Shown: positions 10,409-19,641, counted from the first letter of the stretch. The stretch is 51,150 nucleotides of DNA from Myxococcota bacterium (GCA_025054695.1 JANWZI010000018.1:1-51150), one strand, 5' to 3'. The notes: generated by a model not told the origin, from the sequence alone. Numbers and translations: made by a program.

Positions 10409-12004
10409 TCACGAGACCGAGCCGGAGCCCGAGACGGAGTCCGAGGCCGCCATGGCGCCCCCGTCACCGGACCCGCGGTCTCGACGACTCGTCCGTGTGC
10501 TCGTCGATGCGCCACGGTGCAGTAGCCTCGCCAGCGGCCCCCGAACCGGAACGTGCCGGACCGGCTCCCTCGGCAGCCCGCGCGCCTCGAGCAGCGCATT
10601 GGCGGCGAGGATGCCCGAGGCGACCGCGCGCTCCATCAGCGCACACGGGAACGGCATCCGGACGTGGTCGCCCGCGAGCAGCAGACCGTCGAACGGGGTG
10701 CGCACCCCCGGGCGGCGCGCCTGCGAACCGGGCTCGAACGCCGGGCAGTCGTCGCGCACGAGCCAGCGCTCCTCGACGATCCGCGCCGACCGGCTCTCCG
10801 GATAGACCGCGTGCAGCCCGGCGAGCAGCTCCGCCCGCAGCGCCGGCTCGGACCATCCTTCGTCGAGCGCGTAGGCGTGCAACTCGACGACCGAGCCGCC
10901 CGTGCGCCGCGCCCAGCGCGCGCTCTCGCCCTCAAGCCGCTCGTAGAGCGAGACGTTGTCGAGCGGGCCCAGGCCCGTGGTCCCCGCGAACGCAGGCCGA
11001 TCCGCGCGCATCGGCCGGTCCAGGAACAGACGCCAGACGGCGAACGGCGGGGCGTTGCGCAGGCTCAGAACGCGAGCGCGCCACGAAGCGTCGTCAAGCG
11101 TCTCGGAGGCTTCGACGATCGCGCGCAAGCCCGCCACGTCACAGGCGAGCACGACGGCGTCGAGCTCGAGCGGTGGCTCCTCGTCCCCCACGTGGAGCTT
11201 CCAGCCGCCGTCGAACCGCCGCTCGACGCGCTCGACGCGAGCCGACGCGTGGATCCGAACGCCGAGCGCGCGCAGCCGCTCGGCGAGCGGCTCGACGAAG
11301 GCGGGACCGAAGGGCTCGTCCAGCACGTCGAAGACGATCCCCTCGGGGTTGGCGAAGAAGTAGAAGTGGAACCAGCCGATGAGCTCCGCGGCCGACAGGT
11401 CTTCTTCGCGCGAGAAGAACGAATGCGCAAAGACGTCGAAGAGCATCTGGCGCGCACGCGGTGGGAACCGTAGGCCATCGAGGTAGTCGCGCGCGGACGA
11501 CCCGTCCCATCGGGCCGCCGTCCCCAACGGGTCGTAGCCGAGCATCTCGAGCGCGTGCCGCACGTCGACACGCGGCAGCGCCGCGAGCGGGAACGACGGC
11601 GAGCGAAGCACGAGCGCCGCGACGTTCCACGGCGCGCGCCGCGGCAACCGCGCGAACGATTCGCGCGCGCCGTCGGGCCCGAACAGCGGGTAGTCGGGAA
11701 GCGGTCGGAGCCGCGCGAGCGTGGGATCGACGCGCCGCAGCAGCGCCCGGACGTTGTAGTACTGACGGAAGAACGCGTGAAAGCCGCGCTCCATCTGGAA
11801 CGGCGTGCCGTCGGCGAGCCGATCGGGCCAGCTCGCGAGCCGGCCACCGAGATGCGCCTGCGCCTCGAACAGAATCACGCGCAGACCGCGCTCGGCGAGC
11901 ACGGTAGCCGCCGCGAGACCTGCGAGACCCGCGCCGACGATGCCCACCGCGCCGCGCGCGCCGTCGGGGAGCGCGCGCCCCGCCTCGCTGCCCCTCGCGC
12001 TCAC
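10409..12004 (-). CDS. crtU: CrtU-type beta-carotene desaturase/methyltransferase (aromatic ring formation)
   Basis: A 531-residue FAD-dependent amine-oxidase-fold protein. The motif GIVGAGLAGLAAATVLAERG near the N-terminus binds the dinucleotide, GGRLASW follows, and FQMERGFHAFFRQYYNVR is the characteristic CrtU block. FDGLLLAGDHVRMPFP is the C-terminal FAD motif. The family converts beta-ionone rings to aromatic phi rings with a methyl shift, giving isorenieratene-type carotenoids. GTG 12004 overlaps the crtT stop (GTGA). The last ~12 residues (SDSVSGSGSVS) are encoded by hexanucleotide array R2 and look like a repeat-derived tail. Confidence 0.83.
   Translation of the reverse strand: MSARGSEAGRALPDGARGAVGIVGAGLAGLAAATVLAERGLRVILFEAQAHLGGRLASWPDRLADGTPFQMERGFHAFFRQYYNVRALLRRVDPTLARLRPLPDYPLFGPDGARESFARLPRRAPWNVAALVLRSPSFPLAALPRVDVRHALEMLGYDPLGTAARWDGSSARDYLDGLRFPPRARQMLFDVFAHSFFSREEDLSAAELIGWFHFYFFANPEGIVFDVLDEPFGPAFVEPLAERLRALGVRIHASARVERVERRFDGGWKLHVGDEEPPLELDAVVLACDVAGLRAIVEASETLDDASWRARVLSLRNAPPFAVWRLFLDRPMRADRPAFAGTTGLGPLDNVSLYERLEGESARWARRTGGSVVELHAYALDEGWSEPALRAELLAGLHAVYPESRSARIVEERWLVRDDCPAFEPGSQARRPGVRTPFDGLLLAGDHVRMPFPCALMERAVASGILAANALLEARGLPREPVRHVPVRGPLARLLHRGASTSTRTSRRDRGSGDGGAMAASDSVSGSGSVS
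10411..10447 (-). repeat. Hexanucleotide array R2 at the crtU 3' end
   Basis: About six degenerate units of the NCCGAG/CTCGGN family lie inside the last codons of crtU, next to its TGA. On the coding strand they read Ser/Gly/Val/Asp. This is the smallest array in the window. Confidence 0.7.
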
Positions 12005-12717
12005 CGGGGCCGCTCCGCGACCACCGTGTGCACGATGCCCCGCTGCCAGCCGCCCATCGTCTCGGCGTGCACGTGGTCGAACCCTGCGCGCCGCAGCCGC
12101 TCGAGCAGTCGAGGCAGCGTGTCGAACGCGAGCACGCTCGCGCGCAGGTACCGAAACAGCGCGCGGTCCCGCGTCAGCAAGACACCGAGCGGCTCGATGA
12201 TGCCGCCGCAGACGAGGTTCCAGACGATTCGCGAACGCCGCTCGCCGTCGAGCACGTATTCGTGCAGACCGAAGCGCCCCCCCGGTCGCAGCACGCCGAG
12301 CACGTTGCCCAGGCAACGATCGCGATCCGAGACGTTGCGCAGCCCGAAGGCCATGAACACCGCGTCGAACGGCCCGCGCAACCCCGCGGCCGCCGGATCG
12401 GTCGCATCGCCGCGAACGAACCGGACCGACCGAAGCGCTCGTTTCGCACGCGCCCGCGTGAGCATGCCCTCGCTCGCGTCCAGGGCCGTCAGCTCCGCAT
12501 CCGGGTAGACGCGGCGCAACGCGAGCGTCGAGCGCCCCGTTCCACAGCACAGATCGAGTATCCGTGGCGCCGACCCGTCGGTGCCGCGCGCGAGCAATCG
12601 TTCCGCGCTGCGCCGCAGCTGCGCGCCGTAGGCCGGGTCGAGCCCCGTGAGCAAATCGTAGTGGCCGGCCGCGCGATCGAACCACGCGCGCAGCGTCTCG
12701 GCGTGCGCATCCGTCAC
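12001..12717 (-). CDS. Class I SAM-dependent methyltransferase (UbiE-like) of the carotenoid cluster
   Basis: A 238-residue methyltransferase. Motif I is ILDLCCGTGRSTLAL, the acidic motif II region is ALDASEGML, GDATDPAA follows, and MAFGLRNVSDR resembles UbiE/MenG-type enzymes (FGLRNV). It lies between crtB and crtU with GTGA overlaps on both sides, the position of crtT in actinobacterial isorenieratene clusters. It may therefore be a CrtT-like carotenoid methyltransferase. A quinone methyltransferase is the main alternative; the tight crt operon argues for a carotenoid role. Confidence 0.75.
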   Translation of the reverse strand: MTDAHAETLRAWFDRAAGHYDLLTGLDPAYGAQLRRSAERLLARGTDGSAPRILDLCCGTGRSTLALRRVYPDAELTALDASEGMLTRARAKRALRSVRFVRGDATDPAAAGLRGPFDAVFMAFGLRNVSDRDRCLGNVLGVLRPGGRFGLHEYVLDGERRSRIVWNLVCGGIIEPLGVLLTRDRALFRYLRASVLAFDTLPRLLERLRRAGFDHVHAETMGGWQRGIVHTVVAERPR

Positions 12718-13664
12718 GTACGCCCTCCGATGTTCGCGCGCAGCTCGCGTTCGACCGCCGCGAGCAACGGACGGGCCGCCTCGAGCGGCTCGGCCGAGTC
12801 AGCCATCGGGCTCGTCCACGGCAGCACCGGCGCTGCGACCCACGCCTGCACGAGGCGCGCGAGCTTGCGGAGTCGGCCCGTCCGCGCGCGCCGCTCGAGC
12901 CGCTGGCCTGCACGTCGCAGCCGGCCCCCGATGTCCGCGTAGATCCATCGCGCCGCGAGCACGCCCGGTCGCGCCCGCGCCGGCAGCCGACCGATCCCCG
13001 CGTGTGCGCGCGCGTACAACCCGTCTGCCTCGTCGAGCAGACGGCGGACGACGGCCAACAGGCCTTGCGTCACGCGGGGGGTGCGGACGAGATCGTCCGG
13101 ATCGATGCCCGCGCTCGCCAGCCAGTCCAGTGGCAAGTACACGCGCCCCGCCCGTGCGTCCTCGAAGACGTCGCGCGCGACGTTGGTCAACTGCATCGCG
13201 ACTCCGAGATCGACCGCGCGTGCGAGCACCGCTGTCTGGCGGACGCCGCACAGGTGCGCGAAGAGCACGCCGACCGTCCCGGCCACGCGCACGCCGTAGC
13301 CGTGCAGCGCCTCGAGGGTCGCATACCGACGGCCAGCCGCATCCCAGAGAAAGCCCTCGAGCATCGCATCAAACGGGGCACGCGGCAGCCCCGTGCGGAC
13401 GACGACCTCGCGCAGCGCGCGGTCGACCGAGCGTTCGGGGCGCGCGGCCCCGAAGACGGCGTCGATGCGGCGGCGGACACGCTCGACGGAGCCGTGCGCG
13501 ACACGCCGGTCGACCTCGTCGTCGAGCTCCCGGCAGAACGCGTACACGACCGTCACGTCGTCCCGCACGAGCCGCGGCAGCAGGCGCGCCGCCGCGGCGA
13601 AGCTCGCGCTGCCCTGCTGCAGGGTCGCGCGGCACACCGCGAGGTCGGCCTCCTGCGCCCCCAT
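12714..13664 (-). CDS. crtB: Phytoene synthase
   Basis: A 316-residue squalene/phytoene synthase-fold protein. The first Asp-rich motif is in FCRELDDEVD and the second in NVARDVFEDARAGRVYLP; both bind the Mg-diphosphates. It condenses two GGPP to phytoene. No GGPP synthase (crtE) is present in the window, so the precursor must come from elsewhere. ATG 13664 lies 6 bp after the crtI stop, and its own stop overlaps the methyltransferase start (GTGA). Confidence 0.92.
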   Translation of the reverse strand: MGAQEADLAVCRATLQQGSASFAAAARLLPRLVRDDVTVVYAFCRELDDEVDRRVAHGSVERVRRRIDAVFGAARPERSVDRALREVVVRTGLPRAPFDAMLEGFLWDAAGRRYATLEALHGYGVRVAGTVGVLFAHLCGVRQTAVLARAVDLGVAMQLTNVARDVFEDARAGRVYLPLDWLASAGIDPDDLVRTPRVTQGLLAVVRRLLDEADGLYARAHAGIGRLPARARPGVLAARWIYADIGGRLRRAGQRLERRARTGRLRKLARLVQAWVAAPVLPWTSPMADSAEPLEAARPLLAAVERELRANIGGRT

Positions 13665-13670
13665 GACCCA

Positions 13671-15173
13671 CTACGCGGCCGCGACGCGCGACCGACCGCG
13701 CGTCAGCAGCGACTCGACCACCTTCGCGCTGCTCAGCACGCCCGGGATGCCCGCGCCGGGGTGCGTGCCGGCCCCGACGAAATACAAACCGCGGACGTCT
13801 TCCGAGGCGTTGTGAAACCGGAAATATGCGCTTTGCGAGAGCCGGGGCTCGGGCCCGAACGCCGCGCCCGCGTGCGACAGATAGTCGCGTTCGAAGTCGC
13901 GCGGCGTCAGCAGCCGGCTCGTCACGACCGCCTCGCCGAGCCCCGGCAACAGGGCGCGCTCGAGGTACGCCGCGATCCGCGCGCGGTACGTCTCGGCGAA
14001 GTCGTCCCAGTCGGTGCCGCTGCCCAGGTGCGGCACGGGCGAGAGCACATAGAACGCGTCGTGACCGGGCGGCGCCATCGCGGGGTCCGTCGCCGTCGGC
14101 CGGTGCAGGTACAGCGAGAAGTCGTCGGCGAGCACGCGTCGCTCGAAGATGTCCGCGAGCAGGCCGCGGTAGCGCGGCCCGAGCAGAATTGTGTGGTGCG
14201 CTACATCGGGATACCGGCGGCGCGTGCCGAAATACCATACGAACAGACCCATCGACGGCCGCACGCGCGCAAGCCGCGCATCGGTCCACGTGCGGCGCGC
14301 GCGGCGCGGCACGAGCCAGCGGTAGGTCCAGATCGGATCGGTGTTGCACACGACGAGATCCGCCGGCAGTTGGCGCCCACCGGGCAGCTCGACGCCCCGA
14401 ACGCGCCTCGAGCCGTCCACGTCGATCGCGCGCACCTCGACTCCGAGCTCGAGCCGCCCGCCGAGCCGCCGAAACAGCCCGACCAGCGCGTCGACGAGGG
14501 CGCCGGTGCCGCCCATCGCGTACCAGACGCCATGCGCGCGCTCGAGGTACGCGATGAGCGCATAAATGGACGTGGTTGAGAAGGGGTTGCCACCCACCAG
14601 CAGTGGATGGAACGAGAGGATCTGACGCAGCCGGGCGTGCCGTACGTGCGAGGCGACCAGGTCCCACACCGTGCGGAAGCTGCCGAGCCGGACCATGTCG
14701 GGCACGATGCGCGCCATGTCGGTCCAGTGCCCGAAGGGTCGGTGCGCCAAGCGCTCGAACCCGACGCGGTAGATCCGCTCGCTCTGGCGCAGCAGGCGCC
14801 GGTAGCCGTCCTCGTCACCCGGGAAAAGCGTCGCGATCTGCGCGACCATGCGCGCTTCGTCGCCGACGTAGTCGAAGGTCATCCCATCGTCGAAGCGGAT
14901 CCGGTAGAAGGGATCGACCGGCACGAGTCGGACGTGATCGGCGAGTCGCTCGCCGGCGAGCGCGAACAGTTCCTCGATCAAGAAGGGCGCCGTGATGACC
15001 GTGGGTCCCGCGTCGAACGTGAACCCCCCCTCGCGAAAGACGCGCGCTCGCCCACCCGGTTGGTCGAGCCTGTCGAAGACCGTCACCCCGAAGCCGGCGG
15101 CCCGGAGTCGGATCGCCGTCGCGAGTCCACCGAGGCCGGCTCCAATCACCACGATCCGTGCGTTGCGGTCCAT
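13671..15173 (-). CDS. crtI: CrtI-type phytoene desaturase
   Basis: A 500-residue FAD-dependent desaturase. The N-terminus IVVIGAGLGGLATAIRLRAAG binds FAD, followed by QPGGRARV and the CrtI block GFTFDAGPTVIT. GLYFVGAGTHPGAGIPGVLSS is the C-terminal bacterial-type phytoene dehydrogenase signature. It converts phytoene to lycopene. It is the first gene of the four-gene minus-strand crt operon. The 134-bp gap to recF may hold its promoter, and a perfect palindrome lies there at 15241-15252. Confidence 0.93.
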   Translation of the reverse strand: MDRNARIVVIGAGLGGLATAIRLRAAGFGVTVFDRLDQPGGRARVFREGGFTFDAGPTVITAPFLIEELFALAGERLADHVRLVPVDPFYRIRFDDGMTFDYVGDEARMVAQIATLFPGDEDGYRRLLRQSERIYRVGFERLAHRPFGHWTDMARIVPDMVRLGSFRTVWDLVASHVRHARLRQILSFHPLLVGGNPFSTTSIYALIAYLERAHGVWYAMGGTGALVDALVGLFRRLGGRLELGVEVRAIDVDGSRRVRGVELPGGRQLPADLVVCNTDPIWTYRWLVPRRARRTWTDARLARVRPSMGLFVWYFGTRRRYPDVAHHTILLGPRYRGLLADIFERRVLADDFSLYLHRPTATDPAMAPPGHDAFYVLSPVPHLGSGTDWDDFAETYRARIAAYLERALLPGLGEAVVTSRLLTPRDFERDYLSHAGAAFGPEPRLSQSAYFRFHNASEDVRGLYFVGAGTHPGAGIPGVLSSAKVVESLLTRGRSRVAAA

Positions 15174-15240
15174 CGGCGGGCGAGCGCTACGTGAGGCGCG
15201 TGCGGTGGGCGCGCAAGCCGGCGTCGCGTCACGCGAGCCG

Positions 15241-15252
15241 CCCGCATGCGGG
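15241..15252. promoter_or_regulatory. 12-bp perfect palindrome upstream of crtI
   Basis: CCCGCATGCGGG is self-complementary and lies 68 bp upstream of the crtI ATG, in the only gap ahead of the crt operon. It could be an operator for a dimeric regulator. Given the GC bias it could also be chance. Confidence 0.25.
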
Positions 15253-15307
15253 TCGGTGATCCGGCCCGGGCGTTGCCCGTGACCCTCGCATCGCTCCGCG
15301 TTTCGCG

Positions 15308-16432
15308 TCAGGGCGACCGTGACGTGCGCTCGACGAGCCGGCCGTCGCGGACGTGGACCCAGAGCGCGTCTGCATCCAGGGGAACGTGCTTCGGACTCGT
15401 CGTCGTCACGAGCACCTGGGCCGATAGCGTGTCGAGAAGGCCGAAGAGTCGCGCCGCTCGCGTCCGATCGAGCTCGCTCGAGACGTCGTCGAGCAGCAGG
15501 ACCGGCATCGTTCCGAGGCGGCGCTCGAGCAGGCGCGCCTCGGCGAGGCGAAGCGCAATCCCGAGGGCGCGCCGCTGGCCTTGCGAGGCGTGGTGGCGCG
15601 CCGCGACGGGCCCACGCGGCTGACGGATCTCGATGGCGATGTCGTCCGCGTGGGGACCGTCCGCCGTGAACCCGCGCGCCCGGTCGAGCTCGCGCGACGC
15701 GGCCAGACGCGCGCGCAGCGCCCCCGATTCGGGCTCGACGCGCGGCGCGTGCCGGACCTGGATGCGCATCGCCTCTCCCGCGATCGCCTCGACGTCGCGC
15801 GCGATCGAGGGACCCAGCCACGCGCAGCTGCTCGCCCGCACCCTTCCGAGAACCACGGCCGCGCCGTCGAGCAGCGCCTCGTAGGCATCGAGCGCGCGTG
15901 GATCGGGCGCTTCCGGTCGCCGCAGGAGCCGGTTGCGGCTCCGCAACGCGCGGCCATAGGCCTCGAGCGCCGTGGCGTACGCCGGGTCGAGCAGCCCCAA
16001 GAGCTCGTCGAGCCAGTGCCGACGCGCCTCGGGTGCGCCCACCGCGAGTAGCGCGTCCACCGGTTGGAAGACGACGGTCGGAAAGCGCGCACGGTGGGCT
16101 CGATGGGAGGGGGGCCGCCGCTCGTCGACCCGGACGCGGCGCGTGCCGTGTGCCTCGAGCGTGACCTCGATGCGATGCGGAGGCTCGTGCTGCACGCCCG
16201 CGAGGGCCACCACGTGCGCGCATGGCTCGCCGTCGCGCACCAGCCGCACGGCAGACGCGCCACGAAAGCTCTCGAGGCGCGCAACGTAGCCGACGGCCTC
16301 CAGGACGCTCGTCTTGCCCGCCCCGTTGTCGCCCCAGAGCACCGTGAAGCGGGCGTGCGGCTCGAGCGCGATGGCGTCGAGGTTGCGCCATGCGCGCAGT
16401 TCGAGCCGGGCGATTCGAAGCGCAGCGCTCAC
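15308..16432 (-). CDS. recF: RecF recombination mediator
   Basis: A 374-residue SMC-like ATPase. Walker A is GDNGAGKTSVLEAV near the N-terminus, after the RecF opening LELRAWRNLD. FQPVDALLAVGAPEARRHWLDELL is the central RecF block, SQGQRRALGIALRLAEA is the ABC-type signature, and PVLLLDDVSSELD is Walker B. It loads RecA at gaps with RecO and RecR. Its place after dnaA and dnaN is the classical origin gene order. GTG 16432 is the only suitable start; the purine-rich GAGGGA directly abuts it, so no well-spaced Shine-Dalgarno is visible. Confidence 0.92.
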   Translation of the reverse strand: MSAALRIARLELRAWRNLDAIALEPHARFTVLWGDNGAGKTSVLEAVGYVARLESFRGASAVRLVRDGEPCAHVVALAGVQHEPPHRIEVTLEAHGTRRVRVDERRPPSHRAHRARFPTVVFQPVDALLAVGAPEARRHWLDELLGLLDPAYATALEAYGRALRSRNRLLRRPEAPDPRALDAYEALLDGAAVVLGRVRASSCAWLGPSIARDVEAIAGEAMRIQVRHAPRVEPESGALRARLAASRELDRARGFTADGPHADDIAIEIRQPRGPVAARHHASQGQRRALGIALRLAEARLLERRLGTMPVLLLDDVSSELDRTRAARLFGLLDTLSAQVLVTTTSPKHVPLDADALWVHVRDGRLVERTSRSP

Positions 16433-16539
16433 TCCCTCATCGACCGTCCGACCGCGCGCATCGCCTCCACGGCACAGCCGACGCGTCGCGCCTTCCCGCG
16501 TCCCGCCCTTCGGCGACCGGGCGACTGCGGCACGCGCGC

Positions 16540-17673
16540 TCAGGTCCGCATGGGCATGATCACGCCCACGAAGTCGATCTCTCCCGGCGGCTCCGGGCGC
16601 ACGACGGCCGGGTCAAGCTCCCCCGCGAGCTCGATTCGAACCCGGTCGCTGTCGAGCGGACCCATGGCCTCGAGCAGGTAGCGTGCATTGAACCCGATCG
16701 TGAGCGGCGTACCCGCGTAGTCGACGTCCAACTCCTCGCTCCCTTCGCCGGCTTCCGGGCTCTCTCCGACGACGCGCAAGGTGCCGGGGGAAAGCGTCAT
16801 TCGCACCGCCCCCCCGCGCTCGCTCGACACGAGCGACATCCGCGTGAGCGCATCGCACAGGGCCTGGCGTCCGACGATCAGAACGCGCTCTTGGCTCTTC
16901 GGGATGACGCGATCGTAAGGCGGAAATTTGTCGTCGCCGAGCTTGACCGAGATCATCGTGTCGCCGCTGCGAAAAAACGCGTGCGGCCCGGCGGTGGCGA
17001 CCGCGATGCGGGCCGCGCCGCCGCCGCCCGATCGCTCCTGACGCATGTGATGGGCGAATCGCTCGAGCTCGTGCACGGCCTTGCGCGGCACCAGCATCTC
17101 GAATCCGAGCATCGCGTCCGAAACACGTGCCTCGGCCTTGCTCAGCCGATGCCCATCCGTGGCGACGACGTGGAGCTTCTTGCCGTCGCCCTTGAGCAGC
17201 GCACCGGCCAGGTGCGGCCTGGTGTCGTCCGACGACATCGCATAGCTGGTCAGCGACAGCAGAGACAACAGCGTCGTCGCGTCGACCTCCGCGAAGCTCG
17301 CCCCCGCCGGACTCGGCAGGGGCGGAAAATCGTCGCCCGAGGCACCGGGCACGCGGTAGCGCGTGCGTCCCGCCCGGATCTCCGCAGCGCGTCGCTCATC
17401 GACGGCCAGATGCACCTCCCCCTCGGGAAGCTTGCGAACGATGTCCTGGAACGTCCGCGCCGGGAGAGCGACCGAGCCGCCTTGCTTGACCTGGGCCGCG
17501 ACGCTCGAGACGGCGCCCATGTAAAGGTCCGTCGCGACCACGCGCACCGAATGCGGCCCATCGGTCGAGAGCAGCACGGACGAGAGGATCGGCATCGAGC
17601 TCTTCCGGTCCACGGCGCCTTGGATTCGCTCGAGGCCGCGTGCGAGATGTCGAGTCTGTAGAACGATGTCCAT
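16540..17673 (-). CDS. dnaN: DNA polymerase III sliding clamp beta subunit
   Basis: A 377-residue clamp, the usual length. Three repeated clamp domains are recognisable: RTFQDIVRKLPEGEVHL in domain I, SYAMSSDDTRPHLAGALL then VATDGHRLSKAE in domain II, and the C-terminal VDYAGTPLTIGFNARYLLEAM, ending in the VGVIMPMRT tail that forms part of the ligand-binding face. ATG 17673 begins the canonical MDIVLQTRHLARGLE start. It would also serve the ImuB/DnaE2 mutasome encoded near 47 kb. Confidence 0.96.
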   Translation of the reverse strand: MDIVLQTRHLARGLERIQGAVDRKSSMPILSSVLLSTDGPHSVRVVATDLYMGAVSSVAAQVKQGGSVALPARTFQDIVRKLPEGEVHLAVDERRAAEIRAGRTRYRVPGASGDDFPPLPSPAGASFAEVDATTLLSLLSLTSYAMSSDDTRPHLAGALLKGDGKKLHVVATDGHRLSKAEARVSDAMLGFEMLVPRKAVHELERFAHHMRQERSGGGGAARIAVATAGPHAFFRSGDTMISVKLGDDKFPPYDRVIPKSQERVLIVGRQALCDALTRMSLVSSERGGAVRMTLSPGTLRVVGESPEAGEGSEELDVDYAGTPLTIGFNARYLLEAMGPLDSDRVRIELAGELDPAVVRPEPPGEIDFVGVIMPMRT

Positions 17674-17716
17674 GTGTTCGAAAGGCGGCGGGATGAGCAA
17701 TAGCTGTGAGTGAGGG

Positions 17717-17772
17717 GATCGGAGGAATCGGAGATCGGAAAGATCGGTCGTCTTCTTAGTGGATGTGGATGT
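17717..17772. repeat. ATCGG iterons and a TGTGGAT box between dnaA and dnaN
   Basis: Four ATCGG repeats start at 17718, 17727, 17734 and 17743 (spacing 9, 7, 9). They are followed by AGTGGATGTGGATGT, in which TGTGGATGT at 17764-17772 matches the DnaA-box complement TGTGGATAA at 7 of 9 positions. Iteron-like spacing next to a DnaA-box-like site fits origin architecture but is not proof. Confidence 0.35.
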
Positions 17773-17852
17773 TGGGGAAAAGGGGCTCATCTGCGCGAAC
17801 TGAGCGCGCAACCCGTCCACGATCGCCTGGGGACGTGGGCGGGGAGTGAACG

Positions 17853-17880
17853 TAAAGAAAAGCCCGGAGCGCGTCCCGGG
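17853..17880 (-). terminator. Putative intrinsic terminator of dnaA
   Basis: On the minus strand a short GC stem (CCCGG 17880-17876 with CCGGG 17867-17863, 8-nt loop) is followed by CTTTTCTTTA. It lies about 40 bp after the dnaA stop. The stem is only 5 bp, so confidence is moderate. Confidence 0.45.
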
Positions 17881-17919
17881 GACAGTGCATCCACCACCGA
17901 TCCACCCCCCGATCCCCGG

Positions 17920-19266
17920 TCAACCCAGCTTACGCTCGATGGCATCGACGGCCGCACGCGTCCGCGGGTCGTTCGCGTCGAGCAGCCCCTTGATTTTCCG
18001 CACCGCGGACAGCACCGTCGTGTGGTCCTTTCCGTTGAAGCTCTGTCCGATGGCCGGCAGGCTCGCCCCCACCCGCTCGCGGCACAGGTACATCGCGATC
18101 ATGCGCGGGTAGGTGACCGAGCGGTGCCGGCGGTGTGACTTGAGGTCGGCGAGCCGGACGTCGAAGTACTCGCTGACGGCTCGCTGAACGTCGTCGATGG
18201 TGGTGGCGCGCTCGGCGACGGAGTGGGTGGTCCGCAGCGCCTCCCGTGCGAGCTCGAGGTCGAGCGGCCGACCGGCGAGGTCGGCACACGCCGCCAGACG
18301 CAGCAGGCTGCCCTCGAGCTCGCGCACGTTGCTCTTGACCTGCTGGGCGACGAAGAGCGCGACGTCGTTCGGCAGGACGATGCCCTCGAGCTCGGCCTTC
18401 TTGTGGAGGATGGCGACGCGGGTGTCGAGCTCCGGGGGCTGGATGTCGGCGACCATGCCCGACTGGAAGCGCGAGACCAATCGTTCCTGCATCTCGGGGA
18501 TGCGCTCGGGGTAGACGTCACACGTGACGACGATCTGCCGATCGTGGTGGTGCAGGGCGTTGAACGTATGGAAGAATTCTTCCTGCGTTTGCTCGCGCCC
18601 GGCGAGGAACTGGATGTCGTCCATGAGCAGGACGTCGCACTCGACGCGATAGCGCTGACGAAACTCGGCGATGCGGTGGTTCTGCAGCGCCGCGATGAAC
18701 TCGTTGGTGAACCGCTCGGCCGACACGTAGAGGACGCGCGCATGCGGAAGGTCGCGCAGGATGCGATGGCCGACTGCGTTCACCAGATGCGACTTGCCGA
18801 GGCCGACGCCACCGTAGATGAACAGCGGGTTGAAGCGACGTCCTGGATCGCTCGCGGCGGCGAGGCTCGCCGCGTGCGCGAGCTGGTTGCTCGGTCCGAC
18901 CACGAACGTCTCGAAGCAGTACTTCGGATTGAGGCTCGTGACCGATCGGCTCGGTGCGGGCGTGCTGCGTCGTGGCGGGACCGACGCGGGTGGCTCCGCC
19001 GGGGCCTCCATCTCGGCCTGGAGCGCCTCGTTGACGATCCACGTCACGCGACGCGGTCGCCAGCCCGCGCGACGCTCGATCGCTTCGAGAATCGGCTGTA
19101 GGTAGTTCGACGTGAGCCAGTCCTGATAGAAGCGGTTGGGAACCTCGATCGCCAGGCCCTGCTCGTCGAGCGCCGAGCACCGCAGCGGTCGCAACCACGC
19201 CTCGTACATGTCCGCCGAAACCCGTTCGCGAAGCTCGTCGAGCGCCCTCTGCCACAGTTCGCTCAT
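17920..19266 (-). CDS. dnaA: Chromosomal replication initiator DnaA
   Basis: A 448-residue initiator. Domain I (LWQRALDELRERVSADMYEAWLRPL) starts the protein and a short Pro-rich linker follows. Domain III is an AAA+ ATPase with FIYGGVGLGKSHLVNAVGH (Walker A), VLLMDDIQFLAG (Walker B) and the arginine-finger region. Domain IV ends with the box-binding signature FNGKDHTTVLSAVRKI (Lys replaces the more usual Arg before DHTTV). It opens oriC and loads the helicase. ATG 19266 has GGGGAG 4 nt upstream, better than the ATG at 19278. Confidence 0.97.
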   Translation of the reverse strand: MSELWQRALDELRERVSADMYEAWLRPLRCSALDEQGLAIEVPNRFYQDWLTSNYLQPILEAIERRAGWRPRRVTWIVNEALQAEMEAPAEPPASVPPRRSTPAPSRSVTSLNPKYCFETFVVGPSNQLAHAASLAAASDPGRRFNPLFIYGGVGLGKSHLVNAVGHRILRDLPHARVLYVSAERFTNEFIAALQNHRIAEFRQRYRVECDVLLMDDIQFLAGREQTQEEFFHTFNALHHHDRQIVVTCDVYPERIPEMQERLVSRFQSGMVADIQPPELDTRVAILHKKAELEGIVLPNDVALFVAQQVKSNVRELEGSLLRLAACADLAGRPLDLELAREALRTTHSVAERATTIDDVQRAVSEYFDVRLADLKSHRRHRSVTYPRMIAMYLCRERVGASLPAIGQSFNGKDHTTVLSAVRKIKGLLDANDPRTRAAVDAIERKLG

Positions 19267-19289
19267 GAGACTCCCCATCTCGGAAGACG

Positions 19290-19321
19290 AACCTATCCCT
19301 GCGATCCACAGGCCATCCACA
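19290..19321 (-). promoter_or_regulatory. dnaA upstream region with two DnaA-box-like sites
   Basis: CGATCCACA (19302-19310) and CCATCCACA (19313-19321) are tandem, 11 bp apart, and each matches TTATCCACA at 7 of 9 positions. A possible -10, TAGGTT on the minus strand, lies at 19295-19290, so bound DnaA would cover the promoter spacer and -35. The arrangement suggests autoregulation and/or origin binding. Confidence 0.4.
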
Positions 19322-19641
19322 GCCCGCGTCGCGGTCTCCCCGCCTCATCCGCCGTCACTTCGCGATTGCTCGCCGTGCGGCCGGGCCACAGCTGCCCTGA
19401 TGAGGGAGCCGAACCTAACAGAGCCGCCCCCGTCCGTCCACGCCTTCGTGACGAGTTTCTCACAACTGGGCGAAAGGGCGCCGGATCCTCCGAACGCCGT
19501 TTCGAAACACCTCGACATGTCGGCGCCGCGCCGCGGCGACCGGGGTCGGGCCGCTCGCATCCGCCGTGGGCCGCGTCGAAATTCTCGGACGTACGTCGAG
19601 ATCGATGCAGCCTGTCGATGACGACATCGAAGTCCGGCAAT
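19322..19641. other. Remaining gene-free dnaA upstream region, candidate oriC
   Basis: Most of the 454-bp gap between dnaA and the next + gene. No ORF is convincing, no strong DnaA boxes beyond those at 19302-19321 were found, and no clearly AT-rich unwinding element stands out. Position beside dnaA-dnaN-recF makes it the best candidate origin region of the window together with the dnaA-dnaN gap. Confidence 0.35.

Noticed and set aside
19322..19641. Small ORFs in the dnaA upstream gap
   Set aside because: They have no start signals, and the region is better explained as origin/promoter DNA.
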